Of a stretch of DNA of 64,000 nucleotides, positions 57,113-64,000 are shown in pieces. This stretch comes from Cycas panzhihuaensis. Its lineage: Eukaryota > Cycadophyta. The notes beneath the pieces were generated by a model. That model was given only the letters and a program-made list of their open reading frames with translations, was not told where the DNA came from and ran no database searches. Each line of letters opens with the position of its first letter. Within the stretch, counting starts at the first letter, position 1. Location: assembly GCA_023213395.1 (NCBI GenBank), contig CM041465.1, positions 24,683,741 to 24,747,740 on the forward strand. Reading direction: 5' to 3'. The translations under genes and the position numbers were made by a program.

Positions 57113-57436
57113 TCACAAGGGATCAGATTGAACGATCACCTTGGTGGTGTTGCCGAGTAAGTAGTGCCTGAACTTCTTGGTCGCATGGACCAAGGAGAGG
57201 TATTCCTTCTCAGCAGGGGAATAGTTAAGCTCAGCAGCCATGAGAGTGCGACTGATGAAATATATAGCTCTCTCAGTTCCTGAGTCGTCCTCCTGAGCGA
57301 GCATAGCGCCCAAGGATTCATCGATCGAGGTATAGGATGAAGGGCCTATCGAATCGGGGAGGCGCCAACGTAGGAGCGGAAGCCAGGGCTTCCTTGAGTC
57401 CTTTGAAGGCCTTTTGGGTCTTGTCAGACTAGGCAA
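57113..57436 (-). pseudogene. Tat Ty3-type RNase H (element J)
   Basis: The reading contains LGAMLAQEDDSGTERAIYF, YSPAEKEYLSLVHATKKF and VIVQSDPL, the standard Ty3 RNase H that follows RT. Its start overlaps the RT end by a few bases in another frame, so a frameshift separates them. About 340 bases of decayed tether follow before the integrase finger; no second RNase H lies here, unlike the usual Tat order. Confidence 0.85.
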
Positions 57437-58574
57437 AAGGAGCTCCCTTCTTCAATAGGTTCGTGAGGGGTTTAGCTCTCACAGCAAAATTGGCCAGGAA
57501 GCGCCTAAGAAAGCCAAGTCTGCCTAGAAACGACTTAATCTGCCATTGAGTTCTAGGTGGTGGCATGTCGAGGATCGCTCTGACTTTGTCAGGGTCAATT
57601 TGAGTTCCTCGTTTGGATATAAGGAATCTGAGGAGTTTACCCGAGGTAATGGCAAATACACATTTAAGTGGATTAAGACTGACGTGATACTCGCGGCATC
57701 GTGAGAAGATGGCACGCAAGTCAGAAGGGTGATGGGCTCTCACGCGGGAGAGACCCATCATATCATCCATGAAGACCTCCAGCGTGTCGTTAATGAGGTC
57801 ATGGAAGATAAAATGCATGGCTCTTTGGTAAGTAGCACCTGCATTCTTAAGGCCAAAGGGCATCGCCTTATAGGCGAAGGTACCCCAGGGAGTAGTGAAG
57901 GCCGTCTTATGGCGGTCTTTGGGAGAAATCTGGATTTGGTTATAGCCGGAGAAGCTATCCATTAGGGACATCACTTCGAATCTAGCAGTGCGATCGATGA
58001 TTTGATCGAGGAAGGGTAACGGAAAATTGTCCTTAGGACAAGCATTATTGATGTCGCGAAAATCGATGCATATACGAATTACCCCGTTCTTTTTAGCAAC
58101 AGGAACAATATTAGAGACCCACTTAGGGTAGTCAATAGAAGTAATAAGCCCAGTGTCCAGAAGCTTCTCGACCTCCATCTTGACGGTGGCAGATAGCTTC
58201 GGGTGAAGGGGACGCCGGCATCTGAGGCGGGCACCAGGAAGGGTGGTGAGGTTATGAGTGACAATCGAGGGGTCGATTCCCTTCACGTCAGCATAATCCC
58301 ACGCAAAAATGTCTCAGAACTCCTGGAACAGAAGGGAGTACTCCCTTATCTCATCAGGGGAACATTCCAACCCAACCTTAATGACCTTGCCCGGGGCTAA
58401 GACTATGTCTTGAGTTGCCCCCATACACATGGCATTACCCTCCTCGAAGTAGAGAGGGGCAAGATCAATGGGAGGAGGAGGAATAAGAGACGGGATCGGG
58501 TCAGCAAGCGTGGATCCGATCACGAGGATCTTCTGATGACTAAGCCGGTGGTGACCAAAAGGCAAGTTGGGCAC
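57429..58574 (-). pseudogene. Tat reverse transcriptase (element J)
   Basis: The upstream frame (58574-58314) ends LECSPDEIREYSLLFQEF. After one stop the 285-residue frame from 58286 runs through KGIDPSIVTHNL, KKNGVIRICIDFRDINNACP, FEVMSLMDSFSGYNQIQIS and FTTPWGTFAYKAMPFGLKN to the catalytic EVFMDDMMG (about residue 178). It ends with IDPDKVRAILDMPPPR and KPLTNLLKKGAPFA. The wording is that of Tat-lineage RT. This is one of the longest open frames in the window and has an intact active site. Confidence 0.93.
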
Positions 58575-58582
58575 AAGGCCCG

Positions 58583-59662
58583 CTAGATGCTCAAGCAGGG
58601 CTTCGTCATCCTCGAAATAACCACCCCATGGATGACCTTACTTCGAGTAGAAGAAGTGCTGGAGGGAGTAAGAGCAATGGGACCGTGATGGCCGTCGGGT
58701 TGCTCAACTTCCTCATGGAAATCTGAAGGAAAACCAGGAAGAGGCTCCTTGGAAGGAGCGAAAGGTAATTCCTCAAAGCCATTACCTACGGGGGGTAATG
58801 AAAAAGAAGAACTGGCGATCAGAGGGTCAATACGAGCGATGACATGTGACACGCATGAGGGGCTAGCCTCACCAACAAGAGAGGCTATAGATGGGGATCT
58901 AGAACAAAGCAGGTGCGACCTACTAGCGCAGAGGAAAGAGACGGGGTGAAGACAATCCTCGTCTTCGTCGAGCGACTCATCGTCACTAAACGAAGTAAGG
59001 TACCCGTAACTCCCAATGCCAATAGGGGCAAATCGTGTGAGACTAGGAGGAGAAGACACGGGATCTTCTTCGGATGGGTTAGGTATACCAATAGAGCAAG
59101 CTGAGGCGTGAGTAGATGAACCTTGGTTTGCCAAACTGGTGGAGCGAGTTTGTTTGGTCAGTGGGCATTCGAGGGGAATCACTCTCATTCGTCCGTCACG
59201 GACGAATTTAAGTTGTCCCCAAAGAGTCAAGCATACGGCTCCCATTTGATCGAGCCATGGACGACCTAGGAGGAGGTTGTAATCCACGTCAACGTCAAGG
59301 ACCACAACGTCGGCAGGAATGGTCTTGCCCTCAAGGGTAAGCGGAATCACGACAGATCCCAAAGGGGTCTTCTCGCTACCATCGTAACCTTGGCATCGCC
59401 AGGGAATGGGTTCCAAGGTAGAGATACCAAGCTCTTACATGACACGCAAGGGCATGGCAGTGACAGAAGAACCGTTGTCGACAACAGTTCTTTGAAGTGT
59501 ACAATCTGGCGTATCGATAGTGATGCTGAATGGGAAGTTCCACTGACATTCCCTTTCACCAGCAGGAGGAAAATCCTTAGGATCAAATGAGATAAGAGGC
59601 CCATTACCTTGGGTGACACTCAAAGCGTGGACAGGCGCATCGCTTGATCCTAAAGCTTCCAA
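58583..59662 (-). pseudogene. Tat protease and linker (element J)
   Basis: The frame 59662-59435 ends with TVVDNGSSVTAMPLRVM, the aspartic protease loop (D-N-G-S). The next frame (59416-58583, 277 residues) continues with VVIPLTLEGKTIPADVVVLD, DYNLLLGRPWLDQMGAVC and GQLKFVRDGRMRVIPLECP. A Ser/Pro/acidic linker to RT follows. One stop separates the two frames. The protease releases mature element proteins. Confidence 0.88.
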
Positions 59663-59923
59663 GAGGAGGGTCTGCTACTCGGGGCAACTCCTCAGAACGT
59701 CCATCAAGGACATTCCTGCAGCGACCGTATGAAGCTCGTCCACGATAGAGAAGGGCTTACCCTTCCCGGTAGGTTGGGTAAGTGCCCTTCAGAAATCGTA
59801 ACAACCCAGGCGTACAGGAATAGCCTTGGGAAAGAGAGGGACTTCCGAAGGAAGGGTCTTCAAAAGAGGGTCAGAAGGAGCGGAAGAACAAGAAGCTCCC
59901 GCTGCTTCCTTAGCGGCTTGAGA

Positions 59924-60357
59924 TCACGTAAGGGAAAAAGTGGGAGTTGCTTCAAGCAACTGGATCACCTTCTTCCCCCTATTCCAGGGTCGCGAAGGTG
60001 ACGGGGTGCGACGACTAAGAGAACGAGAGGAGGAAGATGAGTTCCGGGCGCCCTTCCCTTTGTTGCGGGAAGGACGGGGATCAGGCAATCTTCCTCGGTT
60101 ACGGTTGCTCTTGGTTTGGGTATTGCGATCACGTTCCCCATGTTTAGGGAACGGATCCTTGTGAACTGGCTGATCCAAATTAGGCCTTGAGGCCCGTTTG
60201 GGGGAAGAATCACGTCGAGGGGCATCCTTTGGATGATGGGCCCTACAACGCGAATCATTATGGAAGCAGTCCCCATGAATGGAGCACCACTTCTTCTCAA
60301 GCGGAGGGTCGGATCTCCTTGCTTGAGAGGACTGGGCGTTTCCATTCCTGGGAAGAG
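59924..60357 (-). pseudogene. Tat gag nucleocapsid region (element J)
   Basis: Minus-strand reading with KKWCSIHGDCFHNDSRCRAH (about 60300-60240), a knuckle-like C-H-C-H-C set, followed by a basic Arg/Ser-rich chain (RNRGRLPDPRPSRNKGKGAR). It is expected to bind the genomic RNA. The frame is separated from the capsid by a stop near 60369 and from the protease part by stops near 59924 and 59790. Confidence 0.8.
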
Positions 60358-60370
60358 GAGCTTGGGTAGT

Positions 60371-61081
60371 CTATTGGACTTGTTTGTTGGATGTAGGGGA
60401 TGAAGGAGCTTGAAGCTTGAGCTCCTTCATCATACGCTCGAACGAGCGTATAGATGATATGAGAGGGTCTAAAGTCCTCTCAGTAGGATGAGAGGAAGAC
60501 CGAGTCGGTTGGCAAGGTTTGGTATCCTTGGTAGGGGGTGGTGCCTCACGGCGTTGTGAGGGCTTAAGAGGTTTCTTGAGACCAGCTTGGATCTCAATAG
60601 CCTCCAACGCCAAACACTTGGTGATCGCGGAGTCACATGTGGTCGCCCCCATCTTGAGGACTTCCACATGGACTTCGGGATAAAGTGCGTTGACGAAAAG
60701 GTCTCGCTTCAGCTCCTCGGGCAATGTTACCTTAGTGGAGTGAAGCAAGTCATGGAATCGCTGCACAAAGTCACGATTCATCTCATCATGACCTTGTTTG
60801 AGCGAAAGAAGGGACTTCATTCTGCTCTCGAATGGACGGGCTATATCAAAATAGTTGATGAACTCGTCCACCAATTGCTGGAACGAATGGATAGAATGGG
60901 CAGGGAGGCGGTAGAACCACTTGAGGGCGTCGCCCTGCAAGGATCGCAGGAATAATTTCATTAAAATGTGATCGTAAGCCCAGTAATCGATGCATACCAT
61001 AGAAAAACTACGCACATGCTCCGCCAGCTCTTGCGACAAAGTTCCATCAAATCTAGGAACTTCAGGGGGATGAGGCGGCAA
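60371..61081 (-). pseudogene. Tat gag capsid (element J)
   Basis: This 236-residue frame has EVPRFDGTLSQELAEHVRSF, RSLQGDALKWFYRLPAHSIH, NYFDIARPFESRM and ELKRDLFVNALYPEVHVEVL, the Tat capsid in full, ending with a Pro/Ser/Thr tail. The stop before it (near 61086, TGA) looks like CGA changed by one C-to-T. D carries the same region in pieces. Confidence 0.9.
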
Positions 61082-61087
61082 GTTGGT

Positions 61088-62292
61088 TCATAACGCCTCA
61101 ATAGAAAGAGGGGTTGACCTAAAGTCCATGAAGGGGCGTGCCCTTGCCTGAACTGAAGGATCAACGAATGTTGAAGTAGGTAATGCACAAGGAGCGGATG
61201 GGTGTGGGACACCCATCCCTCCTTGAGGCAACGCCCCTTGCTGAAAAGAGGCATGGGGGTAGGTGCCTTGGAAGGGGGTCGAGTTCCCTTGTGAAGGCAC
61301 AATAGATGGAATTGCATTGGAAGATGGGCAAGAGGGATGTGGAACTGGGTTTTGCCCATATGGGCCACCCGTAGGTGGAGCGATCCCATATGGGTGTAGC
61401 GGATCCACCCATAACCGGGAGGCGGCTTCCTCTACCACCTTTAAGGTTGAGAAGTATACCCTGGGGGAACATAGAAGGAAGCACCAATGTGTTGGGTTTG
61501 AGTATGTGTGGGAGCGAATCCCACATGGCTAGTGGTTGGAATGCTAGTAGAACCAGCAGGCCTGCTAGGAACAACATGTGCCACGTTAGGGGATGGCACA
61601 TTAGTTTGTTTAGGAGTGGGTATGCTAACCTTCAATTGAGGGAAATACACACCCTGAGGAGATCCCGAGACACTAGGACCTCGATGAGAAATGGAAGGCG
61701 CAACACATGCCCCCACCACGGGAACCAGGAATGAGTGGGACACACGCGTAGGCACAAAGGGGTTTGTTGTCAAAGGAAGGGTAGATGAGGATGAGGCATG
61801 TGGGGGAGGAGCGGAAGAGGAAGAGGCTCCTCCATGAAGGGCACCCTCAAGCCATCTAGGACGCGGTTGTAAGCGTGTCACACGGCGACGCTCATTGAGA
61901 GCTTCAACTACATCAATAGGAGGAGTTCCTACATACTCATAAGAGGTAATTGGAACCTCGAACAAAGTAGGTTCCTCGGAATGCTCCTCATAAGAGTCAC
62001 CAACTACGTGACAAGTCTCAAGAGGAGCGGAAACTTCTATGGCATGGGTAGAAGGATGGACATTAAGTGAGAGGTGTTGGTCACTTGGGTAATAAAGGGG
62101 GTCATCACCTTCTTGGGTGGACCCGGGAATAGATGAAGGAAAAGCGTGGGTTTCCAAGGTTGAAGTGGGGTAGGTCCAATCGGAAGAGTATCCCTCCATA
62201 GTCAATTCAGAATCTGACAAAGGAAGAGGGTGATACTCGAGGTCTTCTAACAAAGGAGGTAGACCGCGCAAACGACGAGAAAAACGTCGCAT
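61088..62292 (-). pseudogene. Tat gag N-terminal Pro/Ser-rich region (element J)
   Basis: ATG 62292 lies 177 bases past the 5' LTR and opens a 283-residue frame starting MRRFSRRLRGLPPLLEDLEY. It is rich in Ser, Pro and Thr, with an Arg-rich patch near residue 135. A frameshift at 61440 moves it into the next frame, 61438-61088, which has a Gly/Pro-rich sequence (GIAPPTGGPYGQNPVPHP). This ATG is chosen as the first after the primer site with a long frame. The function of this region is not known to me. Confidence 0.75.
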
Positions 62293-62448
62293 GCAAGGTC
62301 AACCGACAATGTTAGGGAAAGAGAGAGAGAACGGTAAAACACACGCATTGGGGGCTGCCCAACGTAGGGATCGAAATAGGTATAAGAAGGATCACACTAA
62401 AGTAGCGAAACCAACGGAAGAGAGCAGAAACTAGCTCCCTTACTGGCA

Positions 62449-62467
62449 GTCCCCAGTATGGTCGCCA
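62449..62467 (-). other. Primer-binding site of element J
   Basis: On the minus strand TGGCGACCATACTGGGGAC lies one base inside the 5' LTR. It is not initiator tRNA-Met; the TGGCGAC start resembles sites reported for Tat/Ogre elements. D has the same site with G-to-A changes. Confidence 0.8.
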
Positions 62468-62468
62468 G

Positions 62469-64000
62469 TGGATGCGCGTCTATGGGATAACTACCTAACT
62501 AGTAGGTGTGGAGAGAGTGGGTGGTGAAATAATTAAAGGTGGGACCTAAGAGGAGAGTAACTATCATGCAGAGCGCCCGTCTTGTGGGAGCGAGTTCGAG
62601 ATCTGTAATGGAATATGGCTACTATCAGGTGGTCCTTCACCGCTTCGAACAAGGGGTGAAGATGCGTAGGGTAAACCTGGGTTGACCTAGAGACGGGACC
62701 CTCCCACCCTTGGGTGGCCAGAAGGAGGGAAGAGAAGATCCAAAGGGAATAGGTCAAGAGTATACCTACACAAACTAACCAGATACACAAGTGATGTGGG
62801 AGGTAAGGAACTTGTGCGGTTGGGGAGAGAAGGAGAAAGGTAGGGAAAGGGGGTTCCTATAACCTTTCCTATAGACGGTAAAGATACGTGCAACAAAATA
62901 AAAGAAACGCAACCAAATACAAGACCAAATTTTTCCTTTTATCTTCCAATGTGCTAGTTACTAAAGGAGAAATCAAAAGTAAAAAAAAGGGGTAGCAAAG
63001 TGGAGCAAGACGTGCACCTGAACCCAGGGGCGTGCGTGGCGAAAGCCTTCTCGAGGAGCACCAAACCACTCCACGTGGCACGTTGGATGCGAGATGTTGC
63101 GGTGGGTGAACAAAGGGGGGCTTCCTTACCTTCCCCGGAAAAGCAAATGCGATGCTAAAGAAAGAAAGGAAGCGCCAACTAATAAATGAAGTAACATGAA
63201 AAATATAATGTATACAAAGGTACTTATCGGTAACGGGACCAACGAGCGATATCCTCTACGCTCCCTGAATACCTGCAAGCAATGGCAGTCTCTCCCTCCC
63301 CGGAGGAAGAACACTAACATGCAATACAAGATTCTAACAATATATGCCTAAATAGTATAAATGTGAATCTAAATATACATGTGTTAGTGCTAATCCAATA
63401 ATGAAAGTACCCAAAAGAGAGTGACCAAGGCGAAAGTAAATGATCTAGAAGCCTCGTGAGTGGCCTACCTCCCGCAAATGATGCCCTAACCTCCCCCCAA
63501 GAGCCACAAGGCTGTGAGGGCAAGGCCAAGAGCAAGGGCTGGAAAATGGCAACAAAGGGGCAAAGAGAGGCCCAAGAAAACCTACGGCGGACCGGGATGC
63601 TATGAGGAGCAAGCCGGGCAGCCGGGAAGAAAGTGAGGCAAAGACTAGCGGTTGGGACTTATGAGTGTTGCCCAAACCTAAACAAAAGTCCCCAAATCAG
63701 CGCTACAACTTGTGACAACGCTGGTTTAGGCGGCCAAAAGAGGGCCTACAAACCCTTGTTTGCAAGCCAAGGGCAGCACGGGGCGAGAGGGAGGCTTTGG
63801 AGGGCTTAGAGCCGCTTAGGGAGCGTGGAAGGTGGTACGGAATCCACCCAGCTCCTCTCTAAAACCTATGCCAACCCTTAACGCCACTGCCTTGAGCAGC
63901 AAATGCAGGCAAGAGGCACCAAAAGAGTGGTAGAATAGCCCACAAAAGGAAGGAAAACTAACTCACAAGAACAAGCAAGGAGCAAGCAAGACTGAGCATG
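62469..64000 (-). repeat. 5' LTR of element J, truncated by the window
   Basis: Runs from the LTR end (plus strand TGGATGCGCG) to the window edge, parallel with 48454-49980. The open frames in it are mirrored in the other LTR and have no recognised content. Confidence 0.92.

Larger units (their letters stand above)
48454..64000 (-). mobile_element. Element J: Tat-type Ty3 retrotransposon, youngest large element
   Basis: The same sequence starts at 48454 and at 62469 (TGGATGCGCG) and runs in parallel for over 1.5 kb, giving the two LTRs of a minus-strand element. The 5' LTR leaves the window. Inside, from right to left, are primer site, gag, protease, RT, RNase H and integrase, then an antisense gene and an extra archaeal-type RNase H. 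Lesions are few compared with D. GC content is visibly higher than in the rest of the window. The left flank is GATGG; its partner is outside the window. Confidence 0.93.

Overview
This window comes from a nuclear genome of a seed plant with a large, repeat-rich genome. The evidence is several lineages of plant LTR retrotransposons (Ty1/copia, chromodomain Ty3, and Tat-type Ty3 with an archaeal-type RNase H and an antisense plant-mobile-domain-like gene), initiator-tRNA-Met primer sites, and nonsense codons dominated by C-to-T and G-to-A change. I cannot name the species. No ordinary host gene, rRNA gene or CRISPR array was found. Essentially all of the sequence is retrotransposon, much of it stacked in nests.

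Layout. Positions 1-2068 hold the 3' half of a copia element (A, +) ending in a 298-bp LTR. Positions 2353-8645 hold a copia element (B, -) with LTRs and a perfect CTCTT target duplication; a 3.1-kb copia element carrying only gag (C, 4410-7536) is nested inside it. Positions 8673-45655 are one huge Tat-type Ty3 element (D, +; LTRs of about 2.33 kb, about 16.7 kb once inserts are removed). It was cut apart by a 7.2-kb Ty3 element (E, -, 12572-19794, duplication GGCAT), a 6.7-kb Ty3 element (F, +, 21228-27973, duplication ACTGT), a chromodomain Ty3 element (G, +, 31063-37135, no clear duplication) and a solo copia LTR of family A (H, -, 38800-39065, near-duplication CAATC/CAAGC). Positions 45661-48453 are decayed remnants (I). 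From 48454 to beyond the window end lies a GC-richer, younger Tat element (J, -) with nearly readable gag, protease, reverse transcriptase, RNase H and integrase.

The most interesting system is in the two Tat elements. Both carry, beyond integrase, (i) an extra archaeal-type RNase H on the sense strand and (ii) a gene on the opposite strand that resembles the plant mobile domain family, with a Gly/Ser/acidic tail and an intron at a matching place. The gene keeps its antisense orientation in both D (minus strand, about 41945-40080) and J (plus strand, 53072-54969). In J it lies downstream of a TATA-like site and a striking 109-bp cloverleaf-like palindrome (52834-52942). The order of RNase H and antisense gene differs between D and J, and J's 3' LTR boundary cannot be fixed from this window.

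Relative ages: D is old and hosts E, F, G and H; B hosts C; G has nearly identical LTRs but a gag-pol full of stops; J is the least decayed coding unit. All coding regions here carry lesions, so they are annotated as pseudogenes.
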